Below, piece by piece: positions 38,732 through 49,330 of a stretch of 64,000 nucleotides of DNA. A program made the translations under genes and the position numbers. Under the pieces are notes generated by a model. The model was not told the origin of the DNA, searched no databases, and saw only the letters and a list, made by a program, of their open reading frames with translations. Origin of the DNA: Acinetobacter lactucae (lineage in GTDB: Bacteria; Pseudomonadota; Gammaproteobacteria; Pseudomonadales; Moraxellaceae); assembly GCF_001605885.1 (NCBI RefSeq), contig NZ_LRPE01000006.1:26726-90725 (forward strand), read 5' to 3'. How positions within the stretch are numbered: position 1 is the stretch's first letter; every line of letters begins with the position of its first letter.

Positions 38732-39544
38732 CTAATAGCCTGAAATATCGGTATTTATATGGCCTTGAAAATTTTCAAGACGGAAGACTTCTGTTTCAAA
38801 ACTACCATCGTTTTTTAGACGAATGTAACGGTAGCCGGGAGCATTTTGATCTAAAGCAAAATCATTACTAAACGGTTTAAACTGAACGCTTGTCGATGGA
38901 GTCGAGAAAAATTCGACCCCTTGCCAAATGTTTATGGAATCCTGATGAACATGACCACAGACTAAAGCTTTCACATTTTTAAACGGCGCCAATGTATTCA
39001 GTAAAGCATTAGAATTTTGTAGCTTGTGATGATCAATCCATTTTGACTTCATGGCAAAAGGATGGTGATGACAAGCCAACAGAATCGGGTTGTCTGCAAA
39101 CTCTTCGAGTAAAGCCGTTAATTTCTCTAGTTGTTCTTCTGATAGATGCCCATCAATATGACCTTTTACCGCACTATTTAATAAAATAACGCGCCATTTT
39201 CCTAAGCCAATTACCACCGGTTCCTGATGGTTCTCTTTATGCAATGGAAAATGGTCAACATTGTCATGATTACCTAAGGTCTGAAAAAAAGGCAGACCAA
39301 GCGTTTGCATATATTGAATATAACGTTTGTAGGTAATAGGCGTCGGTGCTTGAGCCAGATCACCCGTATGGACGATGGCATCAATTTCAGGATGTTTATT
39401 TCGTATTTGCTGAATAATGGCATGAAAACTTTCTTCAGGATTCATACCCACAAATTCTAAATGTGGATACTCCAATAAGTGGGTATCGGTAATTTGTATA
39501 ATGACATGGTCTTTTTGTGAAAGTGTTGAGACTTGAAAAGTCAC
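38732..39544 (-). CDS. cpdA: 3',5'-cyclic AMP phosphodiesterase CpdA
   Basis: CpdA hydrolyses cAMP and so limits CRP/Vfr-type signalling. The 270-residue class III phosphodiesterase has the complete two-metal site: DTH, HTGDL, LGNHDN, CHHHPF and CGHVH. It follows nudF by 4 nt. The nudF-cpdA association is also found in E. coli (with one gene between). Confidence 0.92.
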   Translation of the reverse strand: MTFQVSTLSQKDHVIIQITDTHLLEYPHLEFVGMNPEESFHAIIQQIRNKHPEIDAIVHTGDLAQAPTPITYKRYIQYMQTLGLPFFQTLGNHDNVDHFPLHKENHQEPVVIGLGKWRVILLNSAVKGHIDGHLSEEQLEKLTALLEEFADNPILLACHHHPFAMKSKWIDHHKLQNSNALLNTLAPFKNVKALVCGHVHQDSINIWQGVEFFSTPSTSVQFKPFSNDFALDQNAPGYRYIRLKNDGSFETEVFRLENFQGHINTDISGY

Positions 39545-39548
39545 CGTC

Positions 39549-40175
39549 CTACCTCTTCGGATTTATTATCGTTTTGCCGTGTTGGGCCAGCCATTGTAAT
39601 GCCATAATGACAGGAGCATTTCTTAAACGTCCACTGTTGAGTAGAGTCTGGATTTCACTATAATTAAATAAGTGCAATTGAATATTTTCACCCTCATCAT
39701 CTACGCCAAATATACCACCTTTAGCGGGCAATTCAGTTTCGGCAACATAGAGATGAAATAACTCTGAGCAAGCACCAGCTGACGGATAAAAGCTAAATAG
39801 GTGCTCTAAATCCTGAACTTCACAACCTGATTCTTCAAGACTCTCTCGTCGAATGCAACTTTCTGGTGATTCATCACCATCTAACACGCCTGCAATGATT
39901 TCCAGTTGCCATGGTGATTGAGAGTCGTCTAAAGCCCCAACACGGAACTGTTCAATCAATGCAAACTGTTGTTTTTGATCGTTGTAGAGGAGTACACCAG
40001 CTGCTTCAGGCCGATGAACGAGTTCACGTTGCAATACATGAGTATATTCAGGTTGATTAAATAGACGATGTCGAAGGCTGACTTTTTCAACTTGAATAAA
40101 ACCACGGAATAAAGATTCACGTGATGTTACTTCGACATCTTTAGATGTATAACTTGGACGTTCAACAATACTCAT
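39549..40175 (-). CDS. nudF: ADP-ribose pyrophosphatase NudF
   Basis: This Nudix hydrolase splits ADP-ribose to AMP and ribose-5-phosphate. The Nudix box fits GX5EX7REUXEEXGU (GVLDGDE, then RESLEESGC) in a 208-residue protein. It is the first gene of a leftward pair with cpdA. Other sugar-nucleotide substrates are possible. Confidence 0.9.
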   Translation of the reverse strand: MSIVERPSYTSKDVEVTSRESLFRGFIQVEKVSLRHRLFNQPEYTHVLQRELVHRPEAAGVLLYNDQKQQFALIEQFRVGALDDSQSPWQLEIIAGVLDGDESPESCIRRESLEESGCEVQDLEHLFSFYPSAGACSELFHLYVAETELPAKGGIFGVDDEGENIQLHLFNYSEIQTLLNSGRLRNAPVIMALQWLAQHGKTIINPKR

Positions 40176-40250
40176 GATTCGGTCAGGACGAAATCTATTT
40201 ATTTCATCCTAACCGAGAATCAGGGCTAGGCAAGTGTTTTTTTTGAATAT

Positions 40251-42158
<1,908 letters not shown>

Positions 42159-42228
42159 TCAAGCACGACCAAAAACGATGGCGGATTTATCTTTACGAGA
42201 TAAATTGGGGGCTTTAAGTTTTCAGATG

Positions 42229-42348
42229 GCTTGATTCCTACGCAGGTCTTAACCTGATCAGGTTCAACGGTACTTGTGATCAAACTTGTGTTGCGATAAC
42301 ACGGAGTTTACACAATCTCAGCGAGCTATTACTCGCGCTCCGTCAAGC
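42229..42348 (-). promoter_or_regulatory. TPP (THI-box) riboswitch upstream of thiC
   Basis: Read on the minus strand, the element contains CTGAGA near the 5' side and ACCTGATCAGGTT followed by TGCGTAGGAA, the two conserved THI-box sequences. P1 is closed by GCTTGA (mRNA from 42348) and TCAAGC (mRNA to 42229). It lies 100 nt before thiC. A downstream segment (42157-42164) can pair with the 3' strand of P1, giving a possible switch. Confidence 0.93.
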
Positions 42349-42386
42349 GAATTACAGACTAACATGTTTTAGGTTGGCTGGCATTG

Positions 42387-43469
42387 TCAATTTGTATCTA
42401 TACAAACCGCATCTAAATGGCAGTCACGATAGACTTCAGTGTTCCATGGCGAATCAAATTTCAATAACTGCTCAAGTTGTTCATGCGTAATCTGATAATT
42501 TGATTTTTTATCACCATTTTTATCAGTTAAATCTATTTTAAATTGTTTATTGCGTTCCGCTACAGGAGTGGCAATAAACTTAAGAAATAGTTGAGCAGGT
42601 TTCGCTAAACTCGACTCATTTTGTGTAGAGAGAAACCGAATTTGTTGAAGCGCATCTTTATCAAACCATGTGTTCGGGGCATATTCATCTGACACAGGGG
42701 TGTTGTCTAAGCCAAAGAAAATAAAATAGCGATATTCGTTAAAGAGGAATTTGGCATCACTAATAAAGAGGCTCTTTGGATATTTTTGAATAAATTTTTC
42801 CCAAAACAATGCGCGTTCAGTGAGCTCTTTCCAAGAAATAGCCAACGCACCATCGTTATAAAAAATATTTTGATTGTCTTTCGCCATACGCGTTAAGAAC
42901 TCTTTTTGGTCTGCTGGTAAGGCTTTAGAAAAAACATCAACTAAATAGTTTGGCTGACGTCGATAGGTAAACATGCCTTCACCTTGATAAAGGAGTTCAA
43001 TGTAGGCTTGACCTTCATGTTGAAGTAAATATTGATCACGCGGGCTAAGTTGGACGAAGAGTTTTTTCTGAATTTGAATGACCTTTTTAAGGTCTTGTTT
43101 CTGTTCTAAAACAGCATAGCCAAATGCTTCAAAAGCTCTAGCTGTTTTGTCAGTGTAGTCTTGTTTAAGAAAACGTTGATACATGGCAGTTGATGCATTA
43201 ATCAGCTTAAGCTGTTCCTCATTTTTTAAAGAGGGAACACAAGTTTTAAGCTTTTCATTAATTTGATTTAAATCTTCTATTTTACTGTTTTGGTCGATTT
43301 TCTGCATGGCAGCCATGATCTGTAAGCAGCTACTGTCTTGTTTTTGAGTAGCCTTTTGTTCAGTTGTTTTTTGCTCTTTAGACACAGGCTGATCTTGCTC
43401 TGATGTTTTATTACATCCAGCTAAAAGTAGTGCACTGCACATACTCATCATTAGAACTTTTTTCATCAT
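42387..43469 (-). CDS. lipoprotein of unknown function
   Basis: The 360-residue product has a lipoprotein signal (MMKKVLMMSMCSALLLAGC; lipid Cys at about 19 in LLLAGC), then a polar Gln/Lys/Thr-rich linker (about 20-45), then a mostly helical domain. Residues after the Cys are Asn-Lys, not Asp, so outer membrane sorting is expected. A Cys pair near the C-terminus (YRDCHLDAVC) could form a disulfide. I choose the ATG at 43469, ten codons into the longer frame; no strong SD is visible. It is unrelated to thiC in direction only, since both run leftward and the riboswitch separates them. No family was recognised. Confidence 0.7.
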   Translation of the reverse strand: MMKKVLMMSMCSALLLAGCNKTSEQDQPVSKEQKTTEQKATQKQDSSCLQIMAAMQKIDQNSKIEDLNQINEKLKTCVPSLKNEEQLKLINASTAMYQRFLKQDYTDKTARAFEAFGYAVLEQKQDLKKVIQIQKKLFVQLSPRDQYLLQHEGQAYIELLYQGEGMFTYRRQPNYLVDVFSKALPADQKEFLTRMAKDNQNIFYNDGALAISWKELTERALFWEKFIQKYPKSLFISDAKFLFNEYRYFIFFGLDNTPVSDEYAPNTWFDKDALQQIRFLSTQNESSLAKPAQLFLKFIATPVAERNKQFKIDLTDKNGDKKSNYQITHEQLEQLLKFDSPWNTEVYRDCHLDAVCIDTN

Positions 43470-43518
43470 AGTACTTTTATAGAAATTAATATTGCTCAAA
43501 TTATAACGCTTAAAAAGA

Positions 43519-43563
43519 TTGCATCATTGTTAGAAATCTTTATTATTGGGTAGGTCGGTCTAC
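43519..43563 (+). promoter_or_regulatory. promoter and palindromic operator of the TetR gene
   Basis: TTGCAT (43519-43524), a 16-bp spacer and TATTAT (43541-43546) form a promoter. Immediately downstream, GTAGGTCGGTCTAC (43550-43563) has GTAG/CTAC arms and a GGTCGGTC repeat, close to the TAGACC-type half-sites used by several TetR repressors. It covers the expected transcription start, 14 bp before the TetR gene. Confidence 0.5.
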
Positions 43564-43576
43564 TTAAATTAAAACT

Positions 43577-44158
43577 ATGAATGATAAAACAGCAAGACAG
43601 AAAATTCTCGATGCAGCGGCAACCTTATTTTATAACGATGGCATTACTGCAACGGGCATTAACTCGGTTACGGCTAAAGCAGATGTTGCTAAGATGTCGC
43701 TTTATAATAATTTTTCTTCAAAAGGTGATCTTGTAGATGCCTACATTGCTGCACGACATCAAGAGTGGCTTGATCTCTATCAAACACGTTTAGAAAAAAC
43801 AAAAACAGCGAAAGAAGCTATTTTGGCTGTGTTTGATGCCTATCAAGACCATGCAGAATTTGCCTATGAAAAAGGGTTTCGAGGCTGTGGGTTATTGAAT
43901 GCTGCGGCTGAGTTTCCGGCGAATAGTACAGGGCGAAGCTCTGTAAGACAGCATAAAGAAGAAGTCGAGGCTATTGTTGCTGAGCATTTAAAAAAATTAA
44001 TACCAGACTCACAGCGTGTTAACTATGTGGCGACACAGCTTTCTTTTCTTTTAGAAGGCTCTATGGCACGAGCAGGCTTAGAAGGCAACAGTCGTCAACT
44101 CCTCTTGGCAAAACAAATGGCTGAAGACATTTTAAATAGAGAATGTCCACATGATTAG
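43577..44158 (+). CDS. TetR-family transcriptional repressor
   Basis: The 193-residue protein has the N-terminal TetR helix-turn-helix (TARQKILDAAATLFYNDGI, then VAKMSLYNNFSSKGDLV) and a ligand-binding C-terminal domain. It overlaps the following EamA transporter by 8 nt, so the two are cotranscribed. It likely represses itself and the transporter through the site at 43550-43563. The inducing ligand is unknown. Confidence 0.88.
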   Translation: MNDKTARQKILDAAATLFYNDGITATGINSVTAKADVAKMSLYNNFSSKGDLVDAYIAARHQEWLDLYQTRLEKTKTAKEAILAVFDAYQDHAEFAYEKGFRGCGLLNAAAEFPANSTGRSSVRQHKEEVEAIVAEHLKKLIPDSQRVNYVATQLSFLLEGSMARAGLEGNSRQLLLAKQMAEDILNRECPHD

Positions 44159-45056
44159 CCTCATTAAAAATAGTAGCTATGGAGGCACAATTGCGATTTT
44201 AGTTGCTTCCGTTTTGTGGGGAACAACTGGTACGGCCGCAGCATTTGCACCGACACTTGGCCCACTTGCTATTGGCGCTGTAGCGATGGGTGGAGGAGGT
44301 CTTTTACAAGCTTTGGTCGCTTCAAGAGCAATTCGGGAAAACCGACAATTCATAAGAAAAAATCTTTCAATATTGCTGTTAGGTATAGCCGCGGTTGGTA
44401 TTTATCCTTTGGCCTTTTATTCCTCGATGCATTATGCGGGCATTACGATTGGTACCGTGGTTTCAATTGGTACTGCTCCATTGATCGCAGCAATTTTAGA
44501 ACGATTCTTTGACCGCAAAGCTTTATCGGCTATCTGGTTTCTAAGTTTTGTGTGTGGGGTACTTGGCGTAACGATGTTGTCGATGGGCGAAAGTCATGCG
44601 GTTCAAGAGAGTACAAATCAATGGAATAAATTCTTCGGTATTTTCCTTGGGCTGGTCGCTGCTACAACTTATTCACTTTATTCATGGGCTGCAAAAAGAT
44701 TAATAGATCGGGGTGTTGCAGCTAAAGCTGCAATGGGCATGATTATGGGTGGTGGAGCAGTTATTTTATTGCCTACTTTGTTAGTTACAGGTGGAGGGTT
44801 ATTGCAAAGCTCAACCAATCTACTTGTGGCTGGCTATATGATGCTAATTCCTATGTTTTTGGGTTATTTACTTTTCGGTTTTGGACTAAAAACAGTAAAT
44901 GCTAGCAAGGCTACCACCTTAACTTTATTTGAACCATTAGTCGCTGCGATTTTTGCGATTGTTCTGGTGGGTGAGCATGTTTCATGGGTGGGGTGGATAG
45001 GCATGTTTTTGATTTTTATTTGTATTTTGGTTTTGTCAAAAACTAAGGACTCTTAA
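44151..45056 (+). CDS. EamA/DMT-superfamily transporter
   Basis: The 301-residue integral membrane protein has about ten helices in two EamA repeats (about 10-145 and 160-297, with LFEPLVAAIFAIVLVGE as the second-repeat signature). Members export or import amino acids, metabolites or drugs; the substrate is not readable. It is translationally coupled to the TetR gene, which supports inducible efflux as its role. Confidence 0.88.
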   Translation: MISLIKNSSYGGTIAILVASVLWGTTGTAAAFAPTLGPLAIGAVAMGGGGLLQALVASRAIRENRQFIRKNLSILLLGIAAVGIYPLAFYSSMHYAGITIGTVVSIGTAPLIAAILERFFDRKALSAIWFLSFVCGVLGVTMLSMGESHAVQESTNQWNKFFGIFLGLVAATTYSLYSWAAKRLIDRGVAAKAAMGMIMGGGAVILLPTLLVTGGGLLQSSTNLLVAGYMMLIPMFLGYLLFGFGLKTVNASKATTLTLFEPLVAAIFAIVLVGEHVSWVGWIGMFLIFICILVLSKTKDS

Positions 45057-45136
45057 AAAACTAAAACTTTTAATGGCTTGAGTTTGATTAGAATTTTTCT
45101 TAGTCTTAAGGACAAGTTTTATCGTTGATTTGAACA

Positions 45137-46483
45137 ATGAAAATAAAATTAATGGTCGCTGTTGGCCTTTGGAGTTTTGCATCTTCGAGTTTTGCTCTAG
45201 ATTTGGTTGAAGCGTATGAGCGCGCAAAACAAAATGACCCGACATGGCAAGCCAATCAACAACAATATGAAGCAGATCAACTAAATTTAGGCTTGGCAAC
45301 GGGAGCGTTATTACCCACCGTCACATTGTCTGGAAACATTACCCGTAATCGACAAACTGTAAAACGTTCAAACTTTCCGGGTGTTGATCAAGAAGGCCTG
45401 TCAGATGCTTTGGTAAGTAACACGTCAACGACTCGACAAGCGACTCTCACTGCACGCCAGCCACTATTTCGAATGGATGCTTGGGAAGGTTATAAGCAAG
45501 TTAAAACTTCGGTTGCCTTAAGTGAAATAACTTTAAGACTGCAAAAACAAGATCATGTTTTAAATGTGGCAGAAGCCTATTTTAATGTGTTGCGTCAGCA
45601 GGCGTTGAGTGTTGCATATTTACAAGAAGAAAAAGCTTTGCTTGAACAGCTCAATATGATGAATGCCAAACTCAAAGAAGGTTTGGTGGCGCGTAGTGAT
45701 GTGAGTGAAGCAAATGCTCAATATCAAAATGCCAGAGCCAATCGTATTTCAACCAATGTTCAATTACTTTTGGCCCAAGAGCAGCTTTCTGAATATATTG
45801 GTTCTTATCAAGATAAACTTGCTGTACTGCGAAGTGATTTTAATTTTCAAAAGCCTTATCCGGCAGAACTTAATGACTGGCTTTCTTTGGCCCAGCAAAA
45901 AAACTTAAAGATCCAGCAAGCCCGTTTACAGCAAAAATATAGTGAAGATCAGCGCCGTGTAGAAAAGGCCGCGCTTTATCCTCAAATAGATGCTGTAGCA
46001 AGCTATGGCTATACTAAACAAACACCAGAGACACTCATTTCGACTGACGGAAAATTTGATCAGGTCGGGGTAGAAATGAACTGGAATTTATTCAATGGTG
46101 GACGTACCCGAACATCAATTAAAAAAGCCACTGTAGAAGCCAGTAAAGCGCAGGCACAACTTGATGCAGCCATTCGCCGTGCTAATGTCGATGTGAAAAG
46201 TGCCTTTATGCAGGTGGACACAGATCAAGCCAAACTTGAAGCAAGAAAGGCCGCAATGGATTCCTCTTCTTTAGTTTCTCAAGCCTCAAAAGCGAGTTAT
46301 AACGAAGGCTTGAAAAGTATGGTTGATGTTTTATTGGCCCAACGTAATGCTTTTTCTGCAAAACAGGATTATCTTAATGCTCAGTATGACTATTTATTGA
46401 ATGTGCTTCGTTTAAAAGCAGCGGTAGGCCAATTAGGTGAAAAAGATTTGGTCGAGCTTAATAGCTGGTTAACCTATCAGTAA
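45137..46483 (+). CDS. abuO: TolC-family outer membrane efflux channel (AbuO-type)
   Basis: This 448-residue protein is an outer membrane channel for type I secretion and tripartite efflux. It has a signal peptide (to about residue 20, SSFA|LD), then two TolC repeats with helical stretches rich in Gln/Ala and the strand segment VEMNWNLFNGG. It corresponds by type and context to the A. baumannii TolC homologue AbuO (from memory, not checked). In E. coli tolC also sits near nudF and cpdA, an echo of that neighbourhood. There is no pump gene beside it other than the EamA transporter, which is not a tripartite pump. Confidence 0.9.
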   Translation: MKIKLMVAVGLWSFASSSFALDLVEAYERAKQNDPTWQANQQQYEADQLNLGLATGALLPTVTLSGNITRNRQTVKRSNFPGVDQEGLSDALVSNTSTTRQATLTARQPLFRMDAWEGYKQVKTSVALSEITLRLQKQDHVLNVAEAYFNVLRQQALSVAYLQEEKALLEQLNMMNAKLKEGLVARSDVSEANAQYQNARANRISTNVQLLLAQEQLSEYIGSYQDKLAVLRSDFNFQKPYPAELNDWLSLAQQKNLKIQQARLQQKYSEDQRRVEKAALYPQIDAVASYGYTKQTPETLISTDGKFDQVGVEMNWNLFNGGRTRTSIKKATVEASKAQAQLDAAIRRANVDVKSAFMQVDTDQAKLEARKAAMDSSSLVSQASKASYNEGLKSMVDVLLAQRNAFSAKQDYLNAQYDYLLNVLRLKAAVGQLGEKDLVELNSWLTYQ

Positions 46484-46588
46484 GTAAATGCTTTTATCTG
46501 AAATTTAATTTTGTCATAAAAACTTAATGATTGCTGTGTTTTAATGCTCAATCATTTTATTCCTGCGCCATCATGTTGGAGGCTTCCC

Positions 46589-47311
46589 TTGAGTCCAAGT
46601 AATCCGGTGTTAACCCATCATATTTCTTCTCAATTTAATGAAGATTTGCAAGATGTAAACACAAAGTTTATGACCATGGGTGGCTTGGTCGAACAACAGG
46701 TTGCCAATGCAATTCATTCTTTACTTGATACAGACGCAAATTTAGCAATTGATGTTCAATTTAAAGATAATGCAGTCAATCAATATGAACGTGATATTGA
46801 TGAAGGTTTGACGCTAATTTTAGCACGTCGTCATCCGGCAGCGATTGACTTACGTATGGTTATTGCCATGAGCAAAGCCAATACTGACCTTGAGCGTATT
46901 GGTGATGAAGCGGCAAAAATAGCCCGTATTGCACAAAATCTGTGTGAAGAGGGTGGTTCGCCTCGTGGCTACATGGAAACACGTCATATTGGTAACCAAG
47001 TTCGTGTCATGATTCATGATGCACTTGATGCTTTTGCACGTTTAGATGCAGATCAAGCTTTACGTGTACTTTTAGCCGATGCTGACATTGACCGCGAATA
47101 TCAGTCTGCGACACGTACATTAATGACCTATATGATCGAAGATCCGCGCCATATTGCTCGTGTGATTAATGTGATGTGGGTTTTACGTTCATTAGAGCGT
47201 ATTGGCGATCATGCTCGTAATATTGCTGAGCAGGTGATTTATATGGCGAAAGGCTTTGACGCTCGTCATACCAAAATTGAAGAAATTGAAGCAAAAGTTC
47301 ACGAAAAGTAA
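46589..47311 (+). CDS. phoU: phosphate transport regulator PhoU
   Basis: PhoU represses the Pho regulon by linking PstB and PhoR. The 240-residue protein has two PhoU three-helix repeats with the metal-binding pattern (SKANTDLERIGDEAAKIA and RSLERIGDHARNIAEQ). The start is the TTG at 46589: GGAGG lies 6 nt before it and MSPSNPVLTHHISSQF is the family-typical N-terminus. An ATG 45 bases upstream would add an unlikely Cys/Trp/Pro-rich leader. No pst or phoBR genes are adjacent, so phoU is isolated. Confidence 0.93.
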   Translation: MSPSNPVLTHHISSQFNEDLQDVNTKFMTMGGLVEQQVANAIHSLLDTDANLAIDVQFKDNAVNQYERDIDEGLTLILARRHPAAIDLRMVIAMSKANTDLERIGDEAAKIARIAQNLCEEGGSPRGYMETRHIGNQVRVMIHDALDAFARLDADQALRVLLADADIDREYQSATRTLMTYMIEDPRHIARVINVMWVLRSLERIGDHARNIAEQVIYMAKGFDARHTKIEEIEAKVHEK

Positions 47312-47330
47312 TCGTGAGCTGAAAATATTT

Positions 47331-47359
47331 AAAAGCCTTGTTTCAAGTAAGGCTTTTTT
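47331..47359 (+). terminator. terminator after phoU
   Basis: AAAAGCCTT (47331-47339) pairs with AAGGCTTTT (47349-47357), followed by further T residues. Confidence 0.75.
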
Positions 47360-47378
47360 ATTTTTAAAAATAATAGAT

Positions 47379-47552
47379 AAAAAAATGTCCCGAACTTTGG
47401 GGGGAAGTTCAGGACAGAAAATCAAGTGCATAAACACGACAGGGATCGTGTTCTTCTTGCTATAGAGTGATATTAAGTTCTTCGCTTTTTGATGTCATGT
47501 AGAGTCCTGTGCTCTCTATGTAAGGCTTTTTATGTTTGTGTAAGTTTCACGT
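47379..47552 (-). ncRNA. candidate structured small RNA
   Basis: On the minus strand a terminator-like hairpin (TGTCC-GAACTT arms at 47386-47416, one mismatch, C6 loop) is followed by seven U residues (47385-47379), yet the only leftward genes end at the separate terminator 47553-47590. A second hairpin (47433-47452) lies upstream. The DNA between these two terminators would encode an RNA of up to about 170 nt. I could not identify a clear promoter, and a plus-strand RNA ending at 47590 is also possible. Confidence 0.4.
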
Positions 47553-47590
47553 AAAAAAAGGCGGGTCTATGTATATAGACCCGCCTTTTT
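47553..47590. terminator. strong bidirectional terminator
   Basis: GGCGGGTCTAT (47560-47570) and ATAGACCCGCC (47575-47585) are perfect 11-bp arms with loop GTAT, flanked by A7 and T5. On the minus strand it ends argH-yggX. Confidence 0.92.
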
Positions 47591-47617
47591 AATGATGATT
47601 AAGCTAAAACAAACCGA

Positions 47618-47887
47618 TTATTCTGGTTTCCAGCCTTCAGCTTTTTCTACACTTTCATCATTATTGAAGAATTTCTCACGTTGTTCTTCAAGAAACTTTT
47701 TAGCTTCTGGTTCAAACACGTTTAAACGCTTTTCATTAATGAGCGTAGTTTGATGCTGCAACCATTCTTGCCATGCTTGCTTAGAAACATTTTCAAAAAA
47801 ATCTTGGCCTTTAGCACCCGGGAAAGGAGCGAAGTCTAAACCTTCCATTTCCTTTTGATATTTACGGCAAAATACTTGACGACTCAT
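47618..47887 (-). CDS. yggX: oxidative damage/Fe-S trafficking protein YggX
   Basis: This 89-residue protein protects Fe-S clusters and traffics iron. It matches the YggX family: [22 protein letters not shown] at the start (with the conserved Cys at residue 7), and [20 protein letters not shown]. It lies 9 nt after argH and is probably cotranscribed with it. Confidence 0.94.
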   Translation of the reverse strand: MSRQVFCRKYQKEMEGLDFAPFPGAKGQDFFENVSKQAWQEWLQHQTTLINEKRLNVFEPEAKKFLEEQREKFFNNDESVEKAEGWKPE

Positions 47888-47896
47888 GTTTTATCC

Positions 47897-49330
47897 TTAA
47901 GCGTATAACTGTTCTAAACGTGTATGGGCACGCGCAATCGCAGCTTCAACCTGTTTTGGTGAAGTTCCACCAATATGATCACGTGCATTTACAGAAGCTT
48001 CTAGGGTTAAGGCTTTATCAAATACATCTGCTGTAATTAGGTCAGAGAATTGTTGTAATTGCTCAAGTGTTAACTCAGATAAATCTTTTTCTTCAGCAAC
48101 ACCTAATGCAACAGCTTTACCTACAATTTCATGCGCATCACGGAACGCAACGCCTTTTTTCACTAAGTAGTCAGCAAGATCGGTTGCAGTTGAGAATCCA
48201 CGAAGCGCAGCTTCACGCATAATTTCAATATTTGGCACCAATGCAGGAATCATGTCTGCAAATGCCATGAGTGAACCACGAACCGTATCGATCGCATCAA
48301 ATAAAGGTTCTTTATCTTCTTGGTTATCTTTGTTGTACGCCAATGGTTGACCTTTCATGAGCGTAAGCAAGCTAATTAAGTCACCAAATACACGGCCAGA
48401 CTTACCACGGATAAGTTCTGGAACATCCGGATTTTTCTTCTGCGGCATAATTGAAGAACCAGTACAGAAACGGTCAGGAATATTCACAAATTTGAACTGT
48501 GCAGAAGTCCAAAGAATGAGTTCTTCTGACATACGTGATAAATGCATCATGATCAGTGCAGCAGCTGCATTAAATTCGATGGCAAAGTCACGGTCAGATA
48601 CGGCATCAAGCGAGTTTTCAGATACAGCTTCAAAACCTAAAAGTTCTGCTGTGTATGCGCGGTCAATTGGATAAGTTGTACCAGCAAGAGCGGCAGAACC
48701 AAGTGGCATGCGGTTAACGCGCTTACGACAGTCTTGAAGACGTTCAGTGTCACGTACCAACATTTCAAACCATGCAAGCAAGTGATGACCAAAAGTCACA
48801 GGCTGAGCAGTTTGTAGGTGTGTAAAGCCCGGCATAATTGTATTTACATTTTTGGCAGCCAAGCCTAACAAGCCTTTTTGTAAACGTTCTAATAATTTTA
48901 AAATATCATCAATTTCGTCGCGCAGGTAAAGACGAATATCAGTTGCAACCTGATCGTTACGGCTACGGCCTGTGTGTAATTTTTTACCTGTAATGCCAAT
49001 ACGTTGAGTCAAACGTGATTCAATGTTCATGTGAACATCTTCAAGATCGATGCGCCACTCAAAGTTTCCAGCCTCAATTTCTGAGCGAATGGTGCTTAAA
49101 CCTTCAATAATGTCATCGCGTTCTGCTTCTGTAAGTACGCCAACTTTCGCAAGCATGGTAGCATGCGCAATCGAACCAGCGATGTCTTGCTTATAAAAAC
49201 GTTGGTCAAACTGAACAGAGGCGGTAAATTCGGCTACAAAAGCGTCTGTCGCTTCAGAAAAACGACCACCCCACATACCTGAGGTTTGGTCTGGGGTTAC
49301 TGAATTAGGGGGATTTGAAGATGTGGTCAT
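47897..49330 (-). CDS. argH: argininosuccinate lyase
   Basis: ArgH makes arginine and fumarate in the last step of arginine synthesis. The 477-residue protein has the superfamily signature [12 protein letters not shown], the catalytic [14 protein letters not shown] region, and [12 protein letters not shown] near the N-terminus. The first 18 residues are polar and probably disordered. Its 5' end overlaps the divergent algZ start by 10 bases. A closer Met at 49276 is possible but has no better ribosome site. Confidence 0.95.
   Translation of the reverse strand: MTTSSNPPNSVTPDQTSGMWGGRFSEATDAFVAEFTASVQFDQRFYKQDIAGSIAHATMLAKVGVLTEAERDDIIEGLSTIRSEIEAGNFEWRIDLEDVHMNIESRLTQRIGITGKKLHTGRSRNDQVATDIRLYLRDEIDDILKLLERLQKGLLGLAAKNVNTIMPGFTHLQTAQPVTFGHHLLAWFEMLVRDTERLQDCRKRVNRMPLGSAALAGTTYPIDRAYTAELLGFEAVSENSLDAVSDRDFAIEFNAAAALIMMHLSRMSEELILWTSAQFKFVNIPDRFCTGSSIMPQKKNPDVPELIRGKSGRVFGDLISLLTLMKGQPLAYNKDNQEDKEPLFDAIDTVRGSLMAFADMIPALVPNIEIMREAALRGFSTATDLADYLVKKGVAFRDAHEIVGKAVALGVAEEKDLSELTLEQLQQFSDLITADVFDKALTLEASVNARDHIGGTSPKQVEAAIARAHTRLEQLYA

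Larger units (their letters stand above)
47312..47617. other. non-coding gap between phoU and yggX with several strong hairpins
   Basis: No plausible coding frame exists here. It contains the phoU terminator, a minus-strand terminator-like hairpin (47379-47416), a 7-bp hairpin AACACGA/TCGTGTT (47433-47452), a short stem at about 47500, and a perfect 11-bp bidirectional terminator (47553-47590). Confidence 0.7.
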
